From the IMG/VR virus record IMGVR_UViG_3300033182_000473, positions 1 to 47,516 of that record: 47,516 bases of DNA. One strand, 5' to 3'. Below, piece after piece: positions 38,568-46,295 of this stretch. This DNA is from a virus. How positions within the stretch are numbered: position 1 is the first letter of the stretch; every line of letters begins with the position of its first letter. The notes under the pieces are model-generated. The model was given only the letters and a program-made list of their open reading frames with translations. It was not told the origin of the DNA and did no database searches. A program made the position numbers and the translations under genes.

Positions 38568-39349
38568 TGTTTAGTTACCAGTATGTTTTCTGTAACAGCA
38601 GGATTAAAAATTACAATATAATTATCAATTGGAACTGCTTTCATTTCGCCTAACATACTGTTAAATACTCTGAGTGTGCTGTCCAATGGTTTGATTGCAC
38701 TTTCGTTGATGCCTAATTCTGCCATTATATCTTTTGCAGGACCAAAGTTAACCACTTCTAGGGTAGCAATGTTCTTTGCTCCTCGCATATGAATTTTGTT
38801 ATCTGTAATACCTGCCTCTAAAAGGTCACTGCCTTTTAAAAATTCTAAAATAGTATTGCTATTTTCTTCTGCCTGTTCTTGCAGTGCTTTCTCTTCTGCT
38901 TCCGCTTGTTCATTTGCAAGTTGTGCTTTGAACTCGCTTGCAGTTAAATATGTATCCGGGTCACTTTGCATATACTTGATAAGTTGTGGATTATTTAATT
39001 CAATCAATTCTTCCACGTAAGGAAATTTGAATTCCCATTTTAACTTGCCTGTGACATTCTCAACTTCTTTTAAAATTGCTTGTATGTTTTGTAGCAAGTT
39101 CTCATCTCTATCCATCTCGACAAATACCATATAGTATCCGTCTGTGTTCGGGTTAGGGGATAACTCTATGTCTCTGTTTTCAACAACAGAACCATTTATA
39201 AAATTATATAAATCTGTACCTGGGTAATCTTGTACAACGCTGAATCCCATAACAGCAACATCTTTTTCGTCGCCTGTCTTAGGAGTAAACTCGTCGATGC
39301 TAACAGTTTTTAGAACTGTGTCTTTTAAATCGCCTTCTCTAAGTGCCAT
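38561..39349 (-). CDS. Unknown late protein, 262 residues
   Basis: The start ATG 39349 shares its A with the upstream stop (TAATG). An N-terminal beta region (DEKDVAVMGFSVVQDYPGTD; YYMVFVEMDRDENLLQNIQA) is followed by a strongly alpha-helical Glu/Ala-rich stretch (EFKAQLANEQAEAEEKALQE) and a C-terminal alpha/beta region. No enzyme motif. It is second in a late-promoted operon that runs into the spanin pair, so a virion or lysis-accessory role is likely. Confidence 0.6.
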   Translation of the reverse strand: MALREGDLKDTVLKTVSIDEFTPKTGDEKDVAVMGFSVVQDYPGTDLYNFINGSVVENRDIELSPNPNTDGYYMVFVEMDRDENLLQNIQAILKEVENVTGKLKWEFKFPYVEELIELNNPQLIKYMQSDPDTYLTASEFKAQLANEQAEAEEKALQEQAEENSNTILEFLKGSDLLEAGITDNKIHMRGAKNIATLEVVNFGPAKDIMAELGINESAIKPLDSTLRVFNSMLGEMKAVPIDNYIVIFNPAVTENILVTKQC

Positions 39350-39915
39350 TACAGTGCCGCTCCTGTTGCAGGATCTATGTTTGGTGTTGGAACTGCTACT
39401 TCTGTAGCATCATTTACCTGCATGTCTGCAGAACTGTTAATGTCATCCATATCAACATATGACTCTTCATCAACTTCTACATTATTCATATCAAATTCGT
39501 CAACATATCTGCGTGGCATTTTAACTTTAACCAACCAAACAGGTTCTGAATCTGTTTTGGCTTTGTATCTTTGTGTACCATCAGGTCTTGCTTCTACAAC
39601 TACATCATCAAACGACTTGATCTGTCTAGGTGTTATTAATGTATCTTTTTTGTAATCAACTAAAATGTCTCTACCCATTAATCTTTTAGCACCACTAGGA
39701 TCAGGCATTTTTTTGTAAGGATACATCAAAACTACTTCTAAAAAGTGTCTGCTGAGTTTAGGCCCGTATAGGACTTCACCTTGTTCCCAATTTTTAAATG
39801 CATAAAGATCTACTTTGTCTAAAACTTTTTCAAACTCTAATAGCATATCTAATAGAGAATTAGTTTCAGATACTTTCTTAATGCTGTCGTTTAACATTTT
39901 TACTGATATAGTCAT
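39349..39915 (-). CDS. Unknown late protein, 188 residues
   Basis: The start is ATG 39915 (MTISVKMLNDSIKKV), with AAGGAG at 6 nt and a late promoter just upstream; a longer frame to 40023 would run through the promoter. The protein has a helical start, a YPYKKMPDPSGAKRLMGRDI middle and an acidic disordered tail. No recognised domain. It is the first gene of the operon that ends with the acyl carrier protein. Confidence 0.6.
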   Translation of the reverse strand: MTISVKMLNDSIKKVSETNSLLDMLLEFEKVLDKVDLYAFKNWEQGEVLYGPKLSRHFLEVVLMYPYKKMPDPSGAKRLMGRDILVDYKKDTLITPRQIKSFDDVVVEARPDGTQRYKAKTDSEPVWLVKVKMPRRYVDEFDMNNVEVDEESYVDMDDINSSADMQVNDATEVAVPTPNIDPATGAAL

Positions 39916-39932
39916 ACTATCTCCTTCATAAC

Positions 39933-39940
39933 TATTTATC
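39933..39940 (-). promoter_or_regulatory. Late promoter box GATAAATA
   Basis: GATAAATAGTT on the minus strand, 17 nt before ATG 39915, with AAGGAG in the leader. It lies in the divergent region shared with phoH. Confidence 0.65.
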
Positions 39941-39962
39941 AAAGTATAATCAACTGTGTTTA

Positions 39963-39990
39963 TTGATATGATACCTGTGTTAAATATTAT
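39963..39990 (+). promoter_or_regulatory. Early-type promoter facing phoH
   Basis: The plus strand has TTGATA (39963-39968), 16 nt, then TATTAT (39985-39990), one mismatch per hexamer and the same 16-nt spacer as the other early promoters. It would start at about 39997, upstream of a terminator. Confidence 0.6.
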
Positions 39991-40035
39991 TGTAATGAAT
40001 AAAATTATTACAAAAGACATCACAAAAAATGAACC

Positions 40036-40069
40036 AAACCGTAGAGGCGGAGCCTTTTACGGTTTTTTT
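40036..40069 (+). terminator. Rho-independent terminator or attenuator in the phoH leader
   Basis: The arms AAACCGTA (40036-40043) and TACGGTTT (40058-40065) pair perfectly, with an inner AGGC-GGA-GCCT hairpin, followed by a run ending in seven T. It lies between the plus-strand promoter and the AGGAGG of phoH. It could limit phoH expression or define a ~73-nt RNA. Confidence 0.8.
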
Positions 40070-40089
40070 ATGGCTCACAGGAGGCACCA

Positions 40090-40848
40090 ATGTCCAGAAA
40101 AGCTCGTAAAGAAAAATGCAACAAATACAGAAAACAACAATTCCAACAGGAGGGTAATTTGAGAGTAATACAAGGCGGAGCACTAGCCCGCAAGCGACAG
40201 ACACAAATAAACATAGTACCAAGAAACTTTAATCAAGACGATCTATTAGGTTACTTAGAAGATCGCAACATCAATATAGTTTTTGCTATTGGCCCTGCAG
40301 GCACAGGCAAAACACTTATTTCAACATTAGCAGGTATTAAAAAACTAAAAGGAGGTGATGTTAACAAGTTAGTAGTTACTCGTCCTGCTGTAAGTGTTGA
40401 CGAACAACACGGCTTCTTGCCAGGAACATTACAAGAAAAAATGGCTCCGTGGACAAGACCAATCTTTGATGTGTTCGAAGAATATTATTCCCCAGATCAG
40501 ATAGAGTATATGCTTAATGACAATAAAGTCGAAGTAGCACCTCTAGCATACATGCGTGGTAGAACATTCAAAGATGCGTGGATTATTGCAGACGAAATGC
40601 AGAATGCCACAGATAATCAAATGAAAATGTTATTAACAAGAATAGGCCATGGTTCTAAACTTGTTGTTACAGGCGACTTAGATCAGCACGATAGGGGTTA
40701 CGAAGAAAATGGTCTCAAGATGTTTATTGAACGTTTAGCAAAAGTAAATTCAGAAAGAATTAAACTTGTAGAATTTACTAAAGGAGACGTTGAAAGACAT
40801 CCTATTGTAACCGAAGTGTTAGATATATACAACTCTAAAGCGAGTTAA
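40090..40848 (+). CDS. phoH: PhoH-like ATPase
   Basis: This 252-residue P-loop protein is common in marine phages. Walker A is FAIGPAGTGKT, the conserved segment KLVVTRPAVSVDEQHGFLPG follows, Walker B is WIIADEMQNAT and sensor-like VVTGDLDQHD. PhoH proteins are linked to phosphate stress and RNA/ribosome metabolism, but the phage role is unsettled. ATG 40090 has AGGAGG 5 nt upstream. A second AGGAGG 5 nt before in-frame TTG 40159 could give a shorter form lacking the basic N-terminus. Its last 14 nt overlap the convergent radical SAM gene. Confidence 0.93.
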   Translation: MSRKARKEKCNKYRKQQFQQEGNLRVIQGGALARKRQTQINIVPRNFNQDDLLGYLEDRNINIVFAIGPAGTGKTLISTLAGIKKLKGGDVNKLVVTRPAVSVDEQHGFLPGTLQEKMAPWTRPIFDVFEEYYSPDQIEYMLNDNKVEVAPLAYMRGRTFKDAWIIADEMQNATDNQMKMLLTRIGHGSKLVVTGDLDQHDRGYEENGLKMFIERLAKVNSERIKLVEFTKGDVERHPIVTEVLDIYNSKAS

Positions 40849-42331
40849 TATATTTTTGTTTGCGAACAATATAATTACCAATATGTTGATCGCCTAACGC
40901 CAACCAGATAGCAGAGTACATTTCATTTGGTCTTTCGCTGAGCATTTGAGTGTACCCTGCTTTTTGTGTGATATCAAACATATCTACTAATCCTAATGCA
41001 TCTCTACTGATTGCTTCCCATGGATCTATAGTAGTTATTTTATTCTTTAAATTATTACTAGCAAGCCGTTTAGCAAGTTGGGAGGCCTCACGTTTGGTCA
41101 TCAAGTCATGTTTCCAATTTAAATTGGTAGGGTCTCCACCTAACACTGTAATGCCAAATTTATTTGGATCTCTACTAAAGTCACTATAATTATCTTCATT
41201 ACCAGGTATGTTATATAAGCCTAAGTCAACTGGTATAATTGCATCAAGTGCTCGACGCCTTTGTATTTCCTGCATTACATCAATTATGTGTTCCTTTGGT
41301 TCTTTAGGTAACCCAACAATATAACCTGAACACATGTGCCAATGAGGGTATGTTGTTGAAAGAAACTCTAAGTAATCTAATGCTTCTGCTCTTGGTGCTG
41401 TCTTACGAATTACTTTACTTGCTTCGGGGTGTAAAGTTTCTATGCCGAAATAGTGACCGACAAACCCTGCTCTATTTAATTTATCTGCTTGATGTTTTTT
41501 ACGCATCATTATATCAAAACGATTGTAGCCTACAATCTTGGGTTTATAATCTAATTTATCTACAGCATTTAATAATGTATCTATCTTGCTATCGTCCTCG
41601 TTAAAAGTATCATCTACTGTGCTGAATCGTGTAATATTATATTTTGAATTTGCTGTTTTGAAAAAATTATACAAGCATTTAGAGTTAGTATCATTTGTTT
41701 CTTTTGCATTACGAAACTCAAATGTACAGAATGTACAGTTAAACTTGCAACCTAAGCGAACTTCAAATTGCAATACATCTTTGTTAGTCAAGCAATAGTC
41801 ATCATGTAATATGGGCACAATAGGATCTTCTACTACAACATTAGATGCGTTGTAGTATCTAGTAATACCGTTAACCTTAGATTTATGTTCTATAGGATCG
41901 TTTCCTGTGAGCCATTGTTCGAACAAATGTAGGCTCCTACCTTGGAAAACTGCGTCAGGTATGTGCCCATTTAGATCGTAATCTACTAGATTTATTGGGC
42001 CACCCACAAGCAAAGTTACATCAAATTTCTGTTTTAAAAGTGTAATAAGAGTAGTAATATTGCTGTTGCTATCTAATACATTTGTGTTAAAAAGGGTGCT
42101 ACAAGCAACTGTAATGCGTTTTAAGCGGTTCTTTTCGCACCATAGTGCCAAAGTATCACATAATACATCAGTTTTCCAAAAAGATGCATAATTTATCACA
42201 GTGCTAGGAATATTGTGCTTAACACATACATCATGCAAGCCAAAAGGTGCTAACGGTCTAATAATATGACTGCGGAGTGTTTGTTGTCTATTATCTGTAT
42301 TGGTACAGTCTAGAATTATTACGCCATGCAT
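40835..42331 (-). CDS. Radical SAM protein with an N-terminal B12-binding-like domain (copy 1)
   Basis: This encodes 498 residues. Residues ~1-145 form a Rossmann-like domain (TLLVGGPINL; VFQGRSLHLFEQWLTGND) like the cobalamin-binding domains of B12-radical SAM enzymes, but no DxHxxG motif is seen. The radical SAM core starts RLGCKFNCTFC (C195, C199, C202) and continues FSTVDDTFNE, FGIETLHPEASKVIRK and GYIVGLPKEPKEH. It is paralogous to 42654-44102 throughout. It may methylate or otherwise modify a protein, RNA or lipid; the substrate is unknown. Start coupled by TAATG to the small gene upstream. Confidence 0.75.
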   Translation of the reverse strand: MHGVIILDCTNTDNRQQTLRSHIIRPLAPFGLHDVCVKHNIPSTVINYASFWKTDVLCDTLALWCEKNRLKRITVACSTLFNTNVLDSNSNITTLITLLKQKFDVTLLVGGPINLVDYDLNGHIPDAVFQGRSLHLFEQWLTGNDPIEHKSKVNGITRYYNASNVVVEDPIVPILHDDYCLTNKDVLQFEVRLGCKFNCTFCTFEFRNAKETNDTNSKCLYNFFKTANSKYNITRFSTVDDTFNEDDSKIDTLLNAVDKLDYKPKIVGYNRFDIMMRKKHQADKLNRAGFVGHYFGIETLHPEASKVIRKTAPRAEALDYLEFLSTTYPHWHMCSGYIVGLPKEPKEHIIDVMQEIQRRRALDAIIPVDLGLYNIPGNEDNYSDFSRDPNKFGITVLGGDPTNLNWKHDLMTKREASQLAKRLASNNLKNKITTIDPWEAISRDALGLVDMFDITQKAGYTQMLSERPNEMYSAIWLALGDQHIGNYIVRKQKYINSL

Positions 42332-42645
42332 TAGTAAATCTTTCGTAAGTCATAGCCTACTGGATTTACCACTTTGATTTCATGTCGAACGCCCAGTAAG
42401 TCTACGAATATTATATGTAAATTAGTTAGTTTGATAACTTTTTTGGCACGATAAGTTTTTGGTGAACTTGAATCTATTCGTGTACCGTCTGGAAGAAATT
42501 TTGTTTCGCCTGGGAAGAAAATAGTGAGCTCCCACTCTTCGCGCCATAATGTACGCCACCAGTGTTTGATTTTAGACCAAATAGAAACTTTAACAAGTTT
42601 TTCTTCTTGTTTCTGTATTACTTCTGGTTCTTTCTTCTCAGCCAT
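42331..42645 (-). CDS. Small unknown late protein between the two radical SAM genes
   Basis: This encodes 104 residues: a charged N-terminus, a Trp-rich basic helix (WSKIKHWWRTLWREEWELTI) and a beta C-terminus ending GYDLRKIY. No known motif. A late box sits exactly 5 nt before ATG 42645 and there is no SD, predicting a leaderless late mRNA. Its stop overlaps the start of the downstream radical SAM gene, making it a candidate partner or substrate; alternatively it is simply a virion protein. Confidence 0.6.
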   Translation of the reverse strand: MAEKKEPEVIQKQEEKLVKVSIWSKIKHWWRTLWREEWELTIFFPGETKFLPDGTRIDSSSPKTYRAKKVIKLTNLHIIFVDLLGVRHEIKVVNPVGYDLRKIY

Positions 42646-42650
42646 AATAG

Positions 42651-42658
42651 TATTTATC
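42651..42658 (-). promoter_or_regulatory. Late promoter box GATAAATA, leaderless type
   Basis: GATAAATA, then CTATT, then ATG 42645. The TAA stop of the upstream radical SAM gene (42654-44102) is inside the box. Confidence 0.7.
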
Positions 42659-44102
42659 TGCTTAACATCCAGTTACTTTTTTGCTTTATATAATTAGCAA
42701 CAACATTGTACCTACCTCGATTAAAAAGATTTATCATACCATTATAATGGTTCCATGGTAGATTTGGTAGCATTGCTTGCATGCCAAAAACTTCGTGTGC
42801 AGTAAAATATGATTCTAGATTATGCATTAAAAACTGATCAACTTTCAAAGCAAGGGCATCAGCATCTGCTGTATTGATCCAATCGTTTTTCCAAGTCTGT
42901 GAACTGTATCCTAACTCCAGCCATTCTTTATCAGTTCCAATAATTTCATAGCCGAACTTATCAGGATCTTTGTCTATATCGCTCATCACATCAGGGTTTT
43001 CTAAATTTTCATAAAGTCTTAAACTATTACAGCCTGCACTGGTTAACACTTGGGCATCTACAATCTTATTACAATTATCCCAGATATCTTTTTCAGAGTC
43101 TCCAGTTAGTCCTATTAACAGATTACCGTAAGTAAATGCTTCAGGATAATCACGTTTTAGTTGCTTCAATCCAGTAAACATTCTTTCAGGCTTGCCGCCT
43201 TTTCTTATGGTTTTTGTTATATTTGGATTGAGACTTTCTATGCCAAAAAACATGCTATTAATTCTGGATCTTTGTAGCATCTCGATTTGATGTGGTTTTG
43301 CCGATAAAACATCTGCTCGTACAAAAGCCATAAAGTTAGGTTCAAAATCTAGTTGCTCTACAATGTTTCCTAACAAGATTAATTTATCGTCTATTTCATT
43401 TATAGTATCATCTGCTAAAACGAAATTTTTAATACCATAATTATCATGTGCATCTTTAAGTGTGTTATACACTTGCTCGGGATCGATCAGCACAGGATTT
43501 TTATTATTTCTAAAATCATACCCACAGAAACTACAATTAAATTTGCAACCTAATGCTAATTCAATTGTGTGGGTTTCTTTATTGCTCCAAAAGTCAGTAC
43601 TCTGGATCATAGGGCTGACAGGTTTCTCTAATATTTGTCCGTGCGGATTTTTATATGTTAGTGGATTTCTACTAAACACATATTTTTCTAAATCATTGCC
43701 TTGCAACCATTCAGAAAATATATTTCCGCTTCTGCCAATAAAAGCAAAGTCTACCCAATCTTCTTCACCTACAGGCACTCGGTACCCGCCCAGAATAACT
43801 TTTAAATTTGGTATTTCCCTTTTTAAAAGGTATGTTAGATTTTTAAATTCTTGCGTACTACTGCCATCGATACTACCGCTGAGACCTATCCACGGATCAG
43901 GATCATCGCCAAACCAATTAACAATGCACTTTCGTAAGTTATCTATCCCCCACTCTCTCCAGTAATCTATGTTAGTTGATTCAACTCCATAACTGTTTGC
44001 AATTTCAACAATATGTAATGCGCCAGAACTTCTACTGTTATTTTGTAAATTTCCAGCACGAGTAGGTTTTGTTCCTAGATCTGATAATAGTATAAATTTC
44101 AT
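42654..44102 (-). CDS. Radical SAM protein with an N-terminal B12-binding-like domain (copy 2)
   Basis: This encodes 482 residues. The N-terminal ~140 residues are a Rossmann-like domain (LKVILGGYRVP; FIGRSGNIFSEWLQGND). The cluster motif is ALGCKFNCSFC (C186, C190, C193), followed by FVLADDTINE, FFGIESLNPNITKTIRKGGK and YGNLLIGLTGDSEKDI. The blocks and order match 40835-42331, so the two are paralogs. No DxHxxG B12 motif is visible. Its ATG overlaps the stop of the clamp loader gene (TAATG), unusual coupling with a replication gene. Substrate unknown. Confidence 0.75.
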   Translation of the reverse strand: MKFILLSDLGTKPTRAGNLQNNSRSSGALHIVEIANSYGVESTNIDYWREWGIDNLRKCIVNWFGDDPDPWIGLSGSIDGSSTQEFKNLTYLLKREIPNLKVILGGYRVPVGEEDWVDFAFIGRSGNIFSEWLQGNDLEKYVFSRNPLTYKNPHGQILEKPVSPMIQSTDFWSNKETHTIELALGCKFNCSFCGYDFRNNKNPVLIDPEQVYNTLKDAHDNYGIKNFVLADDTINEIDDKLILLGNIVEQLDFEPNFMAFVRADVLSAKPHQIEMLQRSRINSMFFGIESLNPNITKTIRKGGKPERMFTGLKQLKRDYPEAFTYGNLLIGLTGDSEKDIWDNCNKIVDAQVLTSAGCNSLRLYENLENPDVMSDIDKDPDKFGYEIIGTDKEWLELGYSSQTWKNDWINTADADALALKVDQFLMHNLESYFTAHEVFGMQAMLPNLPWNHYNGMINLFNRGRYNVVANYIKQKSNWMLSR

Positions 44103-45025
44103 TACATACTATTTAACTGAAGTTCAACCATAGTTGCACTAAGGTTGATTTCAGGGTCAGCACACAGACTGCTTTTTGCCATGCCGTTTCTGATAATAAC
44201 TATTGCTTGATCTTGCTGTTGTTCTGTTTTGCCCCACAATTCTAAATTACGATACATAAACTTATAGATGTCATCATACTCTTCGGGGCTTGCTTGACTG
44301 CAAATCAGTGTTCTTGCTTCTTTGTATTGTCCTGCTTTGAACATTTCAATGGCGCTTAACATCCAGTCACTGCTTGCCTGATCGCCTTTTTGTGGCTTTT
44401 GTAGTACGCCATCTACTACGTTTTGCTGTACTAGGTTAATACTTTTACGCAAGTCTGGGTATGTGGCTTGAACATAAGTATCCAATGTTTCTAAGTCTAC
44501 TTCAACTCCCTCGCTGATTGCAATGGTCGCAATTCTAGCAGTAAACTCTGTTACGTCTAATTTTTCAAAGTGAAAACCTTGGCACCTGCTGTGCAGTGCA
44601 GGAATAATGCGTTGTGGGTAGTTACAAGTTAAAATGAATCTACAACTTGTATGATATGTTTCCATTACTCCACGTAATGCCGCCTGACCGTTAGGCGTGA
44701 TATAGTCTGCCTCATCTAGTAACACATACTTCATATCACCAAAAGGCATTGTGCTACTAAAGTTTGTTATTTTATTTCTGATAGTGTCTACATTGTTTTC
44801 ATTAGATGCATTTATTTCTAGCACATCCATGCTGTCTATATCTAATTCTGATAACAATACTCTTGCAAGAGTGGTTTTACCTGTTCCAGGTGCACCACTA
44901 AACAACAAGTGTGGCAAAGCACCGTCTGCTACCCAACCAGAAACCTGTTGTTTTTGTTTCTCATCTCTAAACACATAACTTGATATGTCTTTGGGCCTAT
45001 ACTTCTCTGTCCACAGTTCTTTCAT
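44102..45025 (-). CDS. 44: Clamp loader large subunit (T4 gp44-like AAA+)
   Basis: This 307-residue AAA+ ATPase opens the sliding clamp. The N-terminus LWTEKYRPKDISSYVF is typical of RFC/gp44. Walker A is SGAPGTGKTTLARVL, Walker B YVLLDEADYITPNGQ, sensor 1 FILTCNYP, and the SRC motif is HSRCQGF. The C-terminal collar helices follow. Length is close to T4 gp44 (319 aa). The small subunit (gp62-like) is not recognised in the window. Early promoter at 45056-45084; GAGG precedes the ATG. Confidence 0.92.
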   Translation of the reverse strand: MKELWTEKYRPKDISSYVFRDEKQKQQVSGWVADGALPHLLFSGAPGTGKTTLARVLLSELDIDSMDVLEINASNENNVDTIRNKITNFSSTMPFGDMKYVLLDEADYITPNGQAALRGVMETYHTSCRFILTCNYPQRIIPALHSRCQGFHFEKLDVTEFTARIATIAISEGVEVDLETLDTYVQATYPDLRKSINLVQQNVVDGVLQKPQKGDQASSDWMLSAIEMFKAGQYKEARTLICSQASPEEYDDIYKFMYRNLELWGKTEQQQDQAIVIIRNGMAKSSLCADPEINLSATMVELQLNSM

Positions 45026-45055
45026 CGATTTCCTCGTTGTTCTAAATGGTAATAT

Positions 45056-45084
45056 ATTATACTAAAAAATGCACTATTAGTCAA
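45056..45084 (-). promoter_or_regulatory. Early promoter of the clamp loader gene
   Basis: The minus strand has TTGACT (45079-45084), 17 nt, then TATAAT (45056-45061). It lies in the gap after the upstream gene stop. Confidence 0.8.
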
Positions 45085-45088
45085 CCTA

Positions 45089-46150
45089 TTATAGTTCAAA
45101 AACTACTCCTTTGTTTTGCTCGTGCTTGTTTCTCAGTTCTAGTAATAGTTCTCGATTATGTTGTAAAATTTCCATAGTTTCATTCGAGTTTGTAGCATCA
45201 TGGATTTCTTCATAAGTCAAGTTTTTTAGTTGATTAACAATGGCTAACATTCGTTTGCTGTCTTCTAGTTCGTCATACGATTCATCAAAGATATGCGGGA
45301 ATGTTTTGAAGCCTGCTTGCTTGAGATATTTTAGGCTATTTCTGTTACCAACAACAAATGGACGCATGTTAACAATACTTCTTCCTAACTTTTCGCACAC
45401 ATCAACTGTTTCCCACCAGTCAAAGTCAGGATAATAACAGATGTCGTGTGTATAAAATGTTCCTATCACTACGTCAAAGTATGTCTGTTCAAAAGCAGTC
45501 CAAAATTCTTTTCCTCTAGGATGAACCCAAGATACTTCAGCAACTGTTTGTTTATTGTCTAAAGATTTAGGAATAAACTTTTCCAACTCAAGATGTAATC
45601 TGTCATTGGGAAATCCCTCCATGTTAACTTTATCAGATACATATGACCATACAGCATCGACTAGTAAATCTTCCATGTACAGATAATTAAGAAAATTAAT
45701 TCTGTGCGGCCTCTCAGCGGCTATTAAGCATGTAAAAAGTTTTGGACGGATAGTATCTCTATTGTTAATATAAAAACTGTATGAGGAGGGATTGATCTCT
45801 GCATTTAGTAATGGTGCTAATCTGCACCCAACAGTCTTGAATGGTATGTATCTTCCTGGTACTCTATTCCTTTCGCCCCAAGTTATATATAAACTGTGAG
45901 AATTCAAGTTATTCCAATAGATTGTAACTTTGTTATTGTCTACTCTTGCTTGATGGCATAGCTCATGCATTTCTTTAAAAAAACTGTGTACAGGATGTCC
46001 TCTTTCAGGGTGGTACGGTTGTCTAAAAATACCTCCTTCTGACTCGTAGTGAATAACAATGTCATTGTCATTTTGCTGTGTGTTTTTTAAAAATTCGAGA
46101 ATATCCTCCCGTGGAGTACGCACTGATAGTTCTATGATGTTTTCTTGCAT
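45089..46150 (-). CDS. Unknown protein, DESYD family, paralog of 46296-47516
   Basis: This encodes 353 residues. The N-terminal part has IVIHYESEGGIFRQPYHP and HSLYITWGERNRVPGRYIPF. The C-terminal third contains NMRPFVVGNRNSLKYLKQAG then FKTFPHIFDESYDELEDSKR, a block I regard as the signature of a marine-phage family sometimes placed near glycosyltransferases. The middle segment EQTYFDVVIGTFYTHDICYY parallels CYVALETYPTYFDQEE in the downstream-strand neighbour, so the two are paralogs. AGAGG precedes ATG 46150. Function unknown; sugar transfer is one possibility. Confidence 0.6.
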   Translation of the reverse strand: MQENIIELSVRTPREDILEFLKNTQQNDNDIVIHYESEGGIFRQPYHPERGHPVHSFFKEMHELCHQARVDNNKVTIYWNNLNSHSLYITWGERNRVPGRYIPFKTVGCRLAPLLNAEINPSSYSFYINNRDTIRPKLFTCLIAAERPHRINFLNYLYMEDLLVDAVWSYVSDKVNMEGFPNDRLHLELEKFIPKSLDNKQTVAEVSWVHPRGKEFWTAFEQTYFDVVIGTFYTHDICYYPDFDWWETVDVCEKLGRSIVNMRPFVVGNRNSLKYLKQAGFKTFPHIFDESYDELEDSKRMLAIVNQLKNLTYEEIHDATNSNETMEILQHNRELLLELRNKHEQNKGVVFEL

Positions 46151-46293
46151 TGTTCCTCTGCCTTTTTTCTTTTTTCAAAATGTTCAAAACTACATTTTGC
46201 TCCGCAAAATACCACAGTTCGATCTGCGGTCCAATATTTTAATTGGCTAACTAACACCAAATCTCCGCACGTTCCGCAAGGTAACATTTCCAT
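46132..46293 (-). CDS. Small zinc-finger protein, 53 residues
   Basis: ATG 46293 follows the upstream stop by 2 nt; a second ATG at 46287 is equally possible. The peptide has CGTC (C6, C9) and FCGAKCSFEHF (C30, C34, H38), a C2...CxxxC layout like MYM/TRASH-type zinc ribbons, then a basic tail (KRKKAEEQCKK). It overlaps the next gene by 19 nt. It is likely a nucleic acid- or protein-binding finger. Confidence 0.65.
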   Translation of the reverse strand: MEMLPCGTCGDLVLVSQLKYWTADRTVVFCGAKCSFEHFEKRKKAEEQCKKTS

Positions 46294-46295
46294 AA

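Noticed and set aside
39956-40162. A plus-strand frame running through the phoH terminator into phoH in another frame
   Set aside because: There is no SD at its ATG codons and it overlaps the well-supported phoH start; kept only as a possible leader peptide in the attenuation idea.
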